64,000 nt of DNA, from contig NZ_JAZHFS010000022.1 in assembly GCF_036541405.1 (NCBI RefSeq), forward strand, positions 7,907 through 71,906, given 5' to 3'. The DNA is from Clostridium_AD frigoriphilum (GTDB lineage: Bacteria; Bacillota; Clostridia; Clostridiales; Clostridiaceae). Both the position numbers and the translations under genes were made by a program. This document shows positions 36,319 to 44,214 of the stretch, piece by piece (within the stretch, counting starts at the first letter, position 1; the number at the start of each line of letters is the position of its first letter). Under the pieces are notes generated by a model that saw only the letters and a program-made list of their open reading frames with translations, ran no database searches and was not told where the DNA came from.

Positions 36319-36324
36319 AAAACT

Positions 36325-36665
36325 TTTTTTAAAATAAAAAGTTTTCATCCCTATAAACACATATATATATGTTTATAGGGACGAAAACTTTCGTGGTACC
36401 ACCCTAGTTCATAATTCAAATCAATGAATTACCTTATTATCAGCTCAAAGAAATCAAATTCAAAATCACAAAATCTCTTTAAAACCTAGCCTTATAACGG
36501 TGGCATCCGTCCATGTTTACTTTATTTCAACTAAGAAGCTCTAGAGTGATATATTTGTTCCCACATAACACCAATTCTCAAAAATTATTGGTTCTCTGTA
36601 GTTATGCTTTGGAATTTTTTTCTCCATCATCGCTTTATAAATTTTATTTTAAAACTAATCTTAAT
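36325..36665 (-). promoter_or_regulatory. T-box riboswitch 2, distal (predicted Ile specifier)
   Basis: A second complete T-box leader upstream of the first. The core TAGGGTGGTACCACG lies at plus 36391-36405, followed by a terminator (TCGTCCCTATAAACATATAT with its inverse and T-run) at about 36330-36382. AAATATATCACTCTAGAGC near 36545-36565 parallels the first leader and again shows ATC. Between them is an ACGGATGCCACCGT hairpin. Two tandem antitermination switches make expression depend more steeply on uncharged tRNA. The promoter should lie in 36666-36800, where I see no clear -35/-10 pair. Confidence 0.85.
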
Positions 36666-36805
36666 ACATATAATATTCTAAATTCACACAATTGTCAAAC
36701 AATTTCGTATGTTTCTATAAAATTCTTTTATTCTTATTACCTTTAAAACAAACAGCCAGTTAATATGATTTAATATCATTTCAACTGGTTATTTTGGCGT
36801 GTTTA

Positions 36806-37525
36806 TTATTTATTATTTTTAATTGGAAAATAAACTTCAGGTGTTTTATCGTTAATAATTTTAAATTCATATCCATTATCTTTATAAAACTTTATTACTC
36901 TAGGTAATGCCTTACACGTGTTTTTATGCATATAGTCACAATGCATAAGCAGCATTATAGGATGGTCCCTAACTGTGGTTTTAGTTGCTTCTCTATATAA
37001 CTTGTCAGGAGGAGTATTACAATTGACTCCATCGGACATAACAGCATTCCAATCATATACTTTAAAATTATACCCATGAAGTTCTTCTAAAAAACCTTTA
37101 GTTAAATGTTTGCTACTACCCGAAGGAAATCTTATTATTGTTGGTTTAACTCCTATAATAGAATTAATTTCATCCTGAGATTTAAGCATCTCAGATATAA
37201 ATCCTTTTCTACTCGAGTATATTTTCTTATATGTGTGGGTATAAGTATGCAGACCTATACTATTACCCTGCGTATATATTCTTTTTACCATATCCTCATA
37301 GCCTTTTATTTGATTTCCTATAAGAAAAAAAGTAGCATTTACACCATTTACTTTAAGTATATCCAGAACCTTATCTGTCATAACACTTGGTCCATCATCA
37401 AACGTTAAATAAATTACTTTTTCATCATTTTTACTTAGTGTAGAATAAGCCATTGCTGTTTGGCTCCCTAAAAAACAAGCTAAAAATAAAAAAATTGTGA
37501 ACATAGTTAAACTTTTCCTCTTCAT
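36806..37525 (-). CDS. Secreted polysaccharide deacetylase (NodB family)
   Basis: A 239-residue protein with a signal peptide (MKRKSLTMFTIFLFLACFLG, cleavage probably after TAMA). The NodB domain follows: motif 1 IYLTFDDGPS (catalytic Asp), motif 2 GLHTYTHTY (metal His pair), motif 3 RFPSGSS. The later LLMHCDYMH supplies the general-acid His. It removes acetyl groups from peptidoglycan or another polysaccharide outside the cell. GGAGG precedes the ATG. A 17-bp palindrome at 37589-37605 lies upstream. Substrate is inferred. Confidence 0.9.
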   Translation of the reverse strand: MKRKSLTMFTIFLFLACFLGSQTAMAYSTLSKNDEKVIYLTFDDGPSVMTDKVLDILKVNGVNATFFLIGNQIKGYEDMVKRIYTQGNSIGLHTYTHTYKKIYSSRKGFISEMLKSQDEINSIIGVKPTIIRFPSGSSKHLTKGFLEELHGYNFKVYDWNAVMSDGVNCNTPPDKLYREATKTTVRDHPIMLLMHCDYMHKNTCKALPRVIKFYKDNGYEFKIINDKTPEVYFPIKNNK

Positions 37526-37588
37526 ATTATACCTCCATAAATATAGTTAATCTTAAAAATATATATACATTCTTAAATTATTGTTACC

Positions 37589-37605
37589 TAATCTAGGCTA
37601 GATTA
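37589..37605. promoter_or_regulatory. Palindrome upstream of the deacetylase gene
   Basis: TAATCTAG-G-CTAGATTA is a perfect 8-bp dyad 64-80 bases before the deacetylase start. The loop is too short for an RNA hairpin, which suggests a protein-binding site. Confidence 0.4.
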
Positions 37606-37641
37606 ATCTATATCTAAACATTAAAATTAATTTTTTAAAAT

Positions 37642-37670
37642 AAAAAAAGAACAGTTCAACACTGTCCTTT
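37642..37670 (-). terminator. Terminator after the secreted-protein gene
   Basis: On the minus strand AAGGACAGT-GTTGA-ACTGTTCTT is followed by seven T residues, 17 bases after the stop at 37687. It closes the phosphatase/secreted-protein transcript. Confidence 0.8.
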
Positions 37671-37686
37671 TCTCATTTTATTATTT

Positions 37687-38505
37687 CTAATGTGAAGTAT
37701 CTATTGCAACTTTAAATCCGGCTGCAGTAACTGGTACAGCTGTATCATAAGATACTGTGCTAACTACTTTTTGCTCAGTTGATATTTTTTTGACTTGTGG
37801 TACAGTTAAAGTAATAATCTTTCCAGTTGAGTCTAAATCAACTGCTGTAGGTACTACTTTTATTGCAGATCCAGTTCCAATTGTCTGATTTACGGCAAAA
37901 TCGGAAACTTCTGGTTTTACAACTAAAGGATTATTAAATGTTAATGTTATTGTGCCATTAACAGCCTTTATTTCACCAATTTGAAGATATACCACCCGTG
38001 CTGCTATTTTAGCATTTTCATTATTTATACGAGATTGTAAATCGTCCTTTGTTAAGGTATCTGTTACCACCCCAACTGCAACCTGGGCTATTACGCCCAA
38101 TGCATTGGCACGAGTTATCTGAGGTTGCGAGTCTATTGGTGCTAATTCATATGCTCGTACCATTTCATTTACATTTGAAATAATTGCATTTTCATCTCCA
38201 GCAGCAAAGTTAATTTCTTTAGTAGCATTCTTATAAACTACAGCTGGTATGCAGCTAACATCCACCGCTAGTCCAGTTATATTATTAATCCAGTTTCCAC
38301 CAAATTCTTTAACATAAACTACACTACCTACCTGTATTTCCTTAGTGATTTCTGCAAAATTTACTGGACTATTAGCATAATTCAAGTCAAAAGCTTTACT
38401 TCCTATAACAACAGTACCATCTGCCATTGCTGCATAAGCTGACAAGGATGTCGCTCCAGCTATTATTAACGCAGCAAATAATGAATTTATAATTTTTTTG
38501 TTCAT
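37687..38505 (-). CDS. Secreted protein of unknown function
   Basis: About 272 residues starting MNKKIINSLFAALIIAGATS, a signal peptide with probable cleavage after SAYA. The mature part has a stretch typical of clostridial exported proteins (GTVVIGSKAFDLNYAN) and a C-terminal Ig-like part (ITLTFNNPLVVKPEVSDFAV). GGAGG precedes ATG 38505; an upstream in-frame ATG (38520) lies in this site. It follows the secreted phosphatase by 82 bp with no terminator between, so it is probably expressed from the same Pho-box promoter. I recognise no enzyme motif. Confidence 0.75.
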   Translation of the reverse strand: MNKKIINSLFAALIIAGATSLSAYAAMADGTVVIGSKAFDLNYANSPVNFAEITKEIQVGSVVYVKEFGGNWINNITGLAVDVSCIPAVVYKNATKEINFAAGDENAIISNVNEMVRAYELAPIDSQPQITRANALGVIAQVAVGVVTDTLTKDDLQSRINNENAKIAARVVYLQIGEIKAVNGTITLTFNNPLVVKPEVSDFAVNQTIGTGSAIKVVPTAVDLDSTGKIITLTVPQVKKISTEQKVVSTVSYDTAVPVTAAGFKVAIDTSH

Positions 38506-38587
38506 ATATTCAACCTCCATTTACTTTATTTAATTTTGATATTATTAAACTTTCCTAAAATACGCCATCATCGATAGCGCTTTAGTT

Positions 38588-40108
38588 CTATTTCTCTATA
38601 CCAAACATATCGATAATATATGGAGCTTTACTGTTTCTATTTTGATCTATTTCATAAGAAATAACAGACAATTTATTTGCATCTACAGTTATACTTTCAA
38701 AATTTTGTATATTACTGCGTTCTGGTCTGCTTAGATCACCTGTGGCTGCCCCATAAATAGCTGCATGATTTTCATCTGCTTTATCAAATAGACCATAAAA
38801 TTTAGGATCATAACCATTTGCATTAGGGTCTGAAACTATTGACTTATTTTTGTAATAAACTTTTGGACCTGCTGTTCCTGGAATTAAATAAACAGGTGCA
38901 CCAGGATTTTGTACATAATTAACATTATGGCCTTGAAAACTTTCTGTTTTTAAAGTTTCTGTTACTGCTGTACTATCTGCTTTTATTGGCTTACTTCTAG
39001 CATAAATATGGTCGTGACCCTGAAGAACTAAATCAACTCCTAATTTTGCAAATATAGGTGCGAGTGTTTTTCTTGCTCCGCCAGAACCTGCTAAATCAAT
39101 ATCAGTAGCATGATTTGATGTGCTATAAGGTCCTTTATGCATATTCACAATAACCCATTTTGAACCAGCTGCTTTTGCATCAGTAATATCCTTTTTCAAC
39201 CAAGCAATTTGAGCTGGAGTGAGATTATTGTTTCCTGTTGAAAGCCCATTTTCTGCTGTTTCATTGCAATTAAGCATTACAAAATGTGCATTTGAGTAAT
39301 TATAAGAATAGTAAACACCAGTACTTATGTCAGAACCCGCTGCAGGAGTCAGATCAAAATGGTCTGTAAAAGAACCTTTATATTCATCGTGATTTCCTGC
39401 AATAGGAGCTATAGTTGTATTTAGAAATTTTCGCCCTATATTATTAAATAACCAGTCCCATTCATATTCTACGTTTCCCTTATCAACAAGATCTCCACTT
39501 ATTTGTATAAACTTTGAATCTGGAACAGTATCAAGAGCTTTTTTAAATGTACTAGCTGCAAGAAGTCCTTCATCATATTCCTTAGCCTGTGGGTCTGCAA
39601 TATCTATGTACGAAAAAGCTCCACTTGTTGAAGCTGTTTGGAATGTACCTGCACTCCAAAGACCTAGCGAAGCATCACCAACACGGTAGAAGTAAGTTGT
39701 GTTCGCCTTTAACCCAGTGGCCTCTGCTTTATGCAAATACTCTAGTTTTGAAGTTGTTGTTCCAGTTGGTGTAGGCGCATCTGTTTTATTACTTGGAATT
39801 GCACAACTTCCTACAATATTAATAGCCTTAGTAAAATTAGGTAGTGGATTAGTTGAAGTTTGTTCAACTACTTGCAAATCGCTAGCAATTGATTTTCTCG
39901 AAGTATACCAAGTAAATCCTTTCTCAGTAGTTGAATCTTTTAAAAACGTTACCATCACCTTAGTAATAGCTCCTATTGGAGCCGCTTGATCAACAGTTGC
40001 TACTCCAGTGGTTGCTGCAAAAGCGACCGTATTTACTCCATTACCCAAACCAAAACTAACACCAATTGAAAGAAATAGACTTAAAACTTTTTTATTAAAA
40101 AATTTCAT
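38588..40108 (-). CDS. Secreted purple-acid-phosphatase-like metallophosphoesterase
   Basis: About 506 residues with a signal peptide (cleavage near TVAFAA), a fibronectin-like N-terminal domain (about 45-160, TTYFYRVGD) and a calcineurin-type phosphatase domain. Metal-binding motifs are in order: YIDIADPQA (Asp), QISGDLVDKGNVEYEWDWL (Asp), PIAGNHDEYKG (Asn-His), VNMHKGPYS (His) and LQGHDHIYARS (His-x-His). It would release phosphate from organic phosphates outside the cell. Two adjacent ATGs exist; the second (40108) is better spaced from GGGGGG. A Pho box sits at 40166-40204. Confidence 0.88.
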   Translation of the reverse strand: MKFFNKKVLSLFLSIGVSFGLGNGVNTVAFAATTGVATVDQAAPIGAITKVMVTFLKDSTTEKGFTWYTSRKSIASDLQVVEQTSTNPLPNFTKAINIVGSCAIPSNKTDAPTPTGTTTSKLEYLHKAEATGLKANTTYFYRVGDASLGLWSAGTFQTASTSGAFSYIDIADPQAKEYDEGLLAASTFKKALDTVPDSKFIQISGDLVDKGNVEYEWDWLFNNIGRKFLNTTIAPIAGNHDEYKGSFTDHFDLTPAAGSDISTGVYYSYNYSNAHFVMLNCNETAENGLSTGNNNLTPAQIAWLKKDITDAKAAGSKWVIVNMHKGPYSTSNHATDIDLAGSGGARKTLAPIFAKLGVDLVLQGHDHIYARSKPIKADSTAVTETLKTESFQGHNVNYVQNPGAPVYLIPGTAGPKVYYKNKSIVSDPNANGYDPKFYGLFDKADENHAAIYGAATGDLSRPERSNIQNFESITVDANKLSVISYEIDQNRNSKAPYIIDMFGIEK

Positions 40109-40165
40109 CATTACCCCCCTAAATTTTTTCTTTTTTATCTACAATTATAAGAATAACTGTTTAAA

Positions 40166-40204
40166 GTTAATAACTCATAAAGGTTAGGTTAAGTTTATGT
40201 AATT
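40166..40204 (-). promoter_or_regulatory. Pho box upstream of the secreted phosphatase
   Basis: On the minus strand units AATTAC (plus 40199-40204), CTTAAC (40188-40193) and ATTAAC (40166-40171) fall at 11- and 22-base steps, the Firmicute PhoP pattern with one weak slot. TATAAT on the minus strand (plus 40144-40149) follows as -10. Confidence 0.6.
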
Positions 40205-40326
40205 ATTGGAAGACAACTTAAAATAAAATACTTGTTTTTTTAGAAATAAGATAACAAGTTAGTGTATAATATCTTATAAGGTTCAAAATAATATGTACTT
40301 TAAATAAAAATAGGTGGTGTTAATAA

Positions 40327-40587
40327 ATGAAACCTGTATTAATGTTTATAACCGACTGGTGTCCTTACTGTAAACAAGCACATTCTATTATAGAAGACTT
40401 AAAGAATACTAATCCAGAATATGCAAACATTGAAGTTAAAATAATTGATGAAGAACGTCAACCAGAAATAGCTAAACAATACGATTACTATTATGTTCCT
40501 ACCTTTTATGTAGATGGGGTTAAGATACATGAAGGCGTGCCATCTAAAGATATTATTCGTAAGGTATTCGACGAAGCTTGCAAGTAA
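40327..40587 (+). CDS. Glutaredoxin/thioredoxin-like protein
   Basis: An 86-residue thioredoxin-fold protein. The active site is TDWCPYCKQAH (CPYC, as in glutaredoxins, residues about 11-14), and the cis-Pro loop is YYVPTFYVDGVKIHEG. It reduces disulfides or mixed thiols in the cytoplasm. GGTGGT stands seven bases before the ATG. It is a single-gene unit facing cutC. Confidence 0.88.
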   Translation: MKPVLMFITDWCPYCKQAHSIIEDLKNTNPEYANIEVKIIDEERQPEIAKQYDYYYVPTFYVDGVKIHEGVPSKDIIRKVFDEACK

Positions 40588-40630
40588 CCCTACTTGCAAA
40601 TTAGTAGATAATTATATGTTATTAGTAGCC

Positions 40631-40659
40631 AGAAGTCGGTTACTTAGTTACCGATTTCT
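40631..40659. terminator. Hairpin between glutaredoxin-like and cutC genes
   Basis: AGAAGTCGGT pairs with ACCGATTTCT (one G-T) around nine bases. The stem includes the cutC stop codon and lies 44 bases after the glutaredoxin-like stop, with a short T-rich stretch after it. Confidence 0.5.
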
Positions 40660-41335
40660 GTTTACTAATAGTATTAGTAAGTATTTTTAAACTATCAATA
40701 TTTATTTCTCCAAATACTGATTTATCATTTCTTACTGCAGTTCCAAAATGATATGCAGGTGCCTTTGTTTTTTCCATAATATCTTTAATATTTTTAATAT
40801 TTAAACCACCCCCAACTATCACGTTAATATGTTTCGATTTCTCTACCATATTTTTGATAACTGGAATGTTTGTAAGTATATCACCTTTTCCACCTGATGT
40901 AAGAACGTTTTTAATTTGGCCATAATTTGCTAAAACATCTATACCTTTAACCGGTTCTAACAGCTCATCAATAGCCCTATGAAAGGTTACATCAATGCCA
41001 TCACATGCTTTTAAAAGCTTCTCTAAAGAAGGCACACATATCTCATTCTTCCTATTTAAAACCCCAAATACCACACCATTTACATTTAGCTCTTTTGCAA
41101 TTATAATATCTTCTACCATAATCTCAATTTCCTCATCTGTATATATAAACGATTTCCCGTGTGGTCTTATCATAACATTTACTGGTATCTTAACACTTTG
41201 CACTGCTCTTTTTATGAGAGCATAGCTGGGCGTCAAACCTCCTTCGGATAATGCACTAATAAGCTCTATTCTATCAGCCCCACTTTCTTCAATTCTTTTT
41301 ACATCCTCTATTGTCGCTGCAATAATTTCAATCAT
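40640..41335 (-). CDS. cutC: CutC-family copper homeostasis protein
   Basis: A 231-residue TIM-barrel protein. Family signature stretches are ADRIELISALSEGGLTPSY near the N-terminus, VMIRPHGKSFIYTD, VTFHRAIDEL and LTSGGKGDILTN. CutC has been linked to copper tolerance, but its enzymatic role is not settled. AAGGAG precedes the ATG. It is convergent with the glutaredoxin-like gene. No copper ATPase or chaperone gene is nearby. Confidence 0.92.
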   Translation of the reverse strand: MIEIIAATIEDVKRIEESGADRIELISALSEGGLTPSYALIKRAVQSVKIPVNVMIRPHGKSFIYTDEEIEIMVEDIIIAKELNVNGVVFGVLNRKNEICVPSLEKLLKACDGIDVTFHRAIDELLEPVKGIDVLANYGQIKNVLTSGGKGDILTNIPVIKNMVEKSKHINVIVGGGLNIKNIKDIMEKTKAPAYHFGTAVRNDKSVFGEINIDSLKILTNTISKQKSVTK

Positions 41336-41605
41336 TTTTTAGTCTCCTTCGTGAAAATATACTCTATATTATATCTATTTGTTATTTTACCATATATAAT
41401 ATATTATTGAGTTAATATTTCTATCCTGTTGCGAAAGAGTACACCTATCCTCTATAGGTGGGTGGTGAATTCCGTCTAGCTTAGGGCAGTTTATAAAGCT
41501 AAATTCATTACTTATAAGTATAATATTAATACAGAATATAGTCATGATTTTAGCTATATACGGACATAATATCATTATAATATACTTGTGAAAGGAGGAG
41601 TCTCA

Positions 41606-42883
41606 ATGCCTCAAAATTCAAAAAAAGAAGAAAAGGAAATCTTGTACGGAGTTCAAAAGCAACAACTTAAAGATTTGTCAGCTAAGGAATATAAAGCACT
41701 TAAAGAACTATGTTTTTTATCCAAAAACATGTACAATGTAGCATTGTACAATATACGTCAACATTATTTTACACAAAATAAGTTCCTAAATTACATTAAA
41801 AACTATCATGTTTGCAAAACTAATGAAAACTACGTAATACTTAATAGTAATTCAGCCCAGCAAATAATGAAAATTGTAGATGCAAATTTTAAGTCGTTTT
41901 TTGGATTACTTAAATTAGCAAAAGCAGGTAAGTACAAATATAGCGATGTTAGAATGCCAAGTTATTTACCTAAAGATAGCTTATTTGAAATTGTATTTTG
42001 TGAATTCAATGTTACTACAGATAAATTTGCAGTACCAATGTCTGCTGCTTTCAAAAGTCTTTATGGCAAAATTGAGATTGCGATGCCAAAAAATCTAAAG
42101 AGTAAATTAATTAAAAAAATTATAATACTACCCAGAAACGATGCAAGGTTCTTTGAAATCCAATGGATATATGTAATTGAGGAATTCAAAGGTAGTTTAA
42201 ATAAAAAAAATACACTTGCAATTGATTTAGGAGTAGACAACTTATGCACTTGCACCACAAATTCTGGCAAAGCTTTTATTATTGATGGTAAAAAGCTTAA
42301 ATCAATAAACCAAGGTACAAATAAGCGGAGTTGCAAATTGCAATCAATTAAAGATAAACAAAATATCACACGCACTACTAAAGCCCAAGGAAACCTTTGG
42401 AACAAACGAGGTAATAAGGTTAATGATTATCTCGCTAAAACTGCAAGGCTAATTATTGATTACTGCATAACTAATGATATTGGCTCGCTTGTGGTAGGTT
42501 CTAACAAAAACATCCAAAAGGTTGTTAATCTAGGCAGAGTTAATAATCAAAACTTTGTTAATATACCAATTGGTCAGTTAAGGGCAAAGCTTAAATATCT
42601 AAGCAAACGATATAAGCTTGTATTCATAGAACAAGAGGAAAGCTATACTTCAAAAGCTGATTTTTTAGCAACTGATAATATGCCTGTTTATGACGCCCTA
42701 ATTAAAAGAACTTATATTTTTAGTGGCAAACGAACCTCTAGAGGACAATATAAATCGTCAATGGGAATTATATTAAATGCTGATATAAATGCTTCTCTTA
42801 ACATAATGCGAAAAGCAGAAATAAAGAACATTTGCTTAATGTACAACGAGTATATGAATCCCAAGAGGATTAAGATAGCTTAA
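41606..42883 (+). CDS. tnpB: TnpB-family RNA-guided nuclease (IS605 OrfB)
   Basis: About 425 residues. The three RuvC catalytic positions look intact: TLAIDLGVDNLCTC (Asp, about 210), LVFIEQEESYTSKADF (Glu, about 340) and ILNADINASLNIMRK (Asp, about 395). The usual CxxC zinc-ribbon pair between the last two motifs is missing and replaced by KRTYIFSGKRTSRGQYKSSM, a known variant in clostridia. AAAGGAGG is well spaced from ATG 41606; an upstream GTG (41588) is not. TnpB cuts DNA guided by an RNA from the element's right end, helping the element persist. No fusions or frameshifts are seen. Confidence 0.88.
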   Translation: MPQNSKKEEKEILYGVQKQQLKDLSAKEYKALKELCFLSKNMYNVALYNIRQHYFTQNKFLNYIKNYHVCKTNENYVILNSNSAQQIMKIVDANFKSFFGLLKLAKAGKYKYSDVRMPSYLPKDSLFEIVFCEFNVTTDKFAVPMSAAFKSLYGKIEIAMPKNLKSKLIKKIIILPRNDARFFEIQWIYVIEEFKGSLNKKNTLAIDLGVDNLCTCTTNSGKAFIIDGKKLKSINQGTNKRSCKLQSIKDKQNITRTTKAQGNLWNKRGNKVNDYLAKTARLIIDYCITNDIGSLVVGSNKNIQKVVNLGRVNNQNFVNIPIGQLRAKLKYLSKRYKLVFIEQEESYTSKADFLATDNMPVYDALIKRTYIFSGKRTSRGQYKSSMGIILNADINASLNIMRKAEIKNICLMYNEYMNPKRIKIA

Positions 42884-43032
42884 ATGCAAGCTGGGAGCAT
42901 AAAGCTTACAGTGTAGGGCGTCCTTGGACACGCCAAAAGGAATAAGGCTTCCTACTTAGATAGGTTTAAAAGTAATAGCAAACTTCTTTATAAATAAGAA
43001 TCTCCCACTTCTAAAGTGGTGAGAGGGTTCAA
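42884..43032 (+). ncRNA. Predicted omega (right-end) RNA of the TnpB element
   Basis: The 150 bases after the tnpB stop fold into several small hairpins by eye: AAGC...GCTT at 42889, GGCGT-CC-TTGG-AC-ACGCC at 42918-42935, AGG...CCT repeats at 42940-42965 and the terminal CCACTT/AAGTGG. This matches the place and length of omega RNA scaffolds. The guide would be the flanking bases from 43033 on, which overlap the corA ribosome binding site. Confidence 0.45.
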
Positions 43033-43063
43033 AAACGACACTTCATTAAAGGGAGAGATTTTA

Positions 43064-44014
43064 TTGATTACATATATTAATAATAAAGTACATGAATTTA
43101 ATGACTTAGAAAAAGCATTTTCTGAAGCTCCAGATACAAAAGAAGTGTTTTGGCTTAATATCAGCAACCCAACTGCTAATGATTTTAAATTTTTGAAAAA
43201 CAAATTTAATTTCCACCATTTAACTATTGAAGATTGTATGCATAAAGCTAAAAGGTCTAAAATAAACGATTATAATGATTATCACTTTTTAATCATTTCC
43301 ACAACAGATAATAATGTTAGCAATGCCTTTTCTTATAACAATATATATATATATATTAGTTTGAATTATATTATAACAATACATTATGGTGAAAACAGAT
43401 CCATAAAAAAGATTATGAATGACATAAACAATGGGCTCGCTATTGTATCTAATGGAAGTGATTTTGTTTTATATAATATACTTGATGATGCAATAGACCA
43501 ATTGTTTGTTGTAACCGATAAAGTAGAAGAGAAAATCAATATTTTAGAAGAAGAATCCATGAACAATCCTATTCAAGATACACTTAACAATATTATGAAA
43601 ATTAAAAAAACCGTAATTAAGCTTAGGCGAGTCGTTTCTCCACTACGAGAGGTTTTAAACACTCTCCTTCGCCATGATGATATTATAACTGAAAAATATA
43701 GAGTATATTTCACTGATATATATGACCATGCACTTAGAATATATGATTTAATTGAATCTGACCATGAAATGGTTACATCTTGCCTTGAGCTTTATTCTTC
43801 CCAACTATCAAATTCCATGAATAAAGTTATGAAAGTCTTAACAATAATTACTACTATTATGATGCCACTTACAATAATCACAGGGATTTATGGAATGAAT
43901 TTTCAAGATATGCCCGAGTTACATTACAAATACGGCTATTTTATTACTATATTTATAATGTTTTTCATTTCTTTTTGTGAAATTATATATTTCAATAAGA
44001 AGAAATGGTTATAA
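43064..44014 (+). CDS. corA: CorA-family magnesium/divalent cation channel
   Basis: About 316 residues. The cytoplasmic funnel domain is followed by two C-terminal helices with the CorA signature TIITGIYGMNFQDMPE (GMN, about 280) and the short basic tail NKKKW. It forms a homopentamer carrying Mg2+ or Co2+. Start: AAAGGGAGAG is spaced about nine bases from TTG 43064. The frame is open back to 43016 but that stretch is the TnpB element's right end. The element therefore sits directly in front of corA and may have replaced its original promoter. Confidence 0.88.
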   Translation: MITYINNKVHEFNDLEKAFSEAPDTKEVFWLNISNPTANDFKFLKNKFNFHHLTIEDCMHKAKRSKINDYNDYHFLIISTTDNNVSNAFSYNNIYIYISLNYIITIHYGENRSIKKIMNDINNGLAIVSNGSDFVLYNILDDAIDQLFVVTDKVEEKINILEEESMNNPIQDTLNNIMKIKKTVIKLRRVVSPLREVLNTLLRHDDIITEKYRVYFTDIYDHALRIYDLIESDHEMVTSCLELYSSQLSNSMNKVMKVLTIITTIMMPLTIITGIYGMNFQDMPELHYKYGYFITIFIMFFISFCEIIYFNKKKWL

Positions 44015-44030
44015 TAAATAATAAAAAATT

Positions 44031-44073
44031 GGTACAAGCAATAAAAAATAAATTTATTGTTTGTACCGATTTT
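44031..44073. terminator. Bidirectional terminator between corA and the MetS-like gene
   Basis: GGTACAAGCAATAAA pairs with TTTATTGTTTGTACC (one mismatch) around a short A-rich loop, with T/A runs on both sides, between convergent genes. Confidence 0.75.
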
Positions 44074-44200
44074 ACCACTTAACTTCTTTATTAAGATTTT
44101 TCTTCTTTTCCACCGCTAATGCAATAACAATTGAAACTACCGTTCCGCCCCAAACTGTTCCACATCCGATTATCATCATTACTATAGCACTTGTTGACAT
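44072..44200 (-). CDS. MetS-like small subunit of NSS transporter
   Basis: A 42-residue single-helix membrane protein: MSTSAIVMMIIGCGTVWGGT, then a hydrophobic run and a Lys-rich end. This is the pattern of MetS/MnmS, the tiny partner of NSS-type methionine/alanine transporters. It sits 14 bp after the NSS transporter in the same operon, with GGAGGG before the ATG. Its tail overlaps the terminator by a few bases. Small size makes it easy to miss. Confidence 0.8.
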   Translation of the reverse strand: MSTSAIVMMIIGCGTVWGGTVVSIVIALAVEKKKNLNKEVKW

Positions 44201-44214
44201 AAAGTTCCCTCCAA

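Larger units (their letters stand above)
41410..43032 (+). mobile_element. IS200/IS605-type element with tnpB only (IS1341-like)
   Basis: A transposase-less element carrying tnpB alone. A left-end hairpin, CACCTAT-CCTCT-ATAGGTG, lies at 41432-41452. A right-end hairpin, CCACTT-CTA-AAGTGG, is at about 43003-43018, followed by TTCAA at 43028-43032, which resembles the TCAA right cleavage site of IS608-type elements. No tnpA is seen, so movement would need a Y1 transposase from elsewhere. The left boundary is approximate; a TTAC at 41388-41391 or the TTAAT near 41410 are candidates. Confidence 0.6.

Noticed and set aside
36003..36665. Hairpins around 36.0-36.4 kb as ends of an insertion sequence
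   Set aside because: They carry the T-box core and antiterminator/terminator pairs and are explained by riboswitches.
43016..43063. CorA starting at GTG 43016
   Set aside because: Those 48 bases are the right end of the TnpB element, and the ribosome site is placed for TTG 43064.
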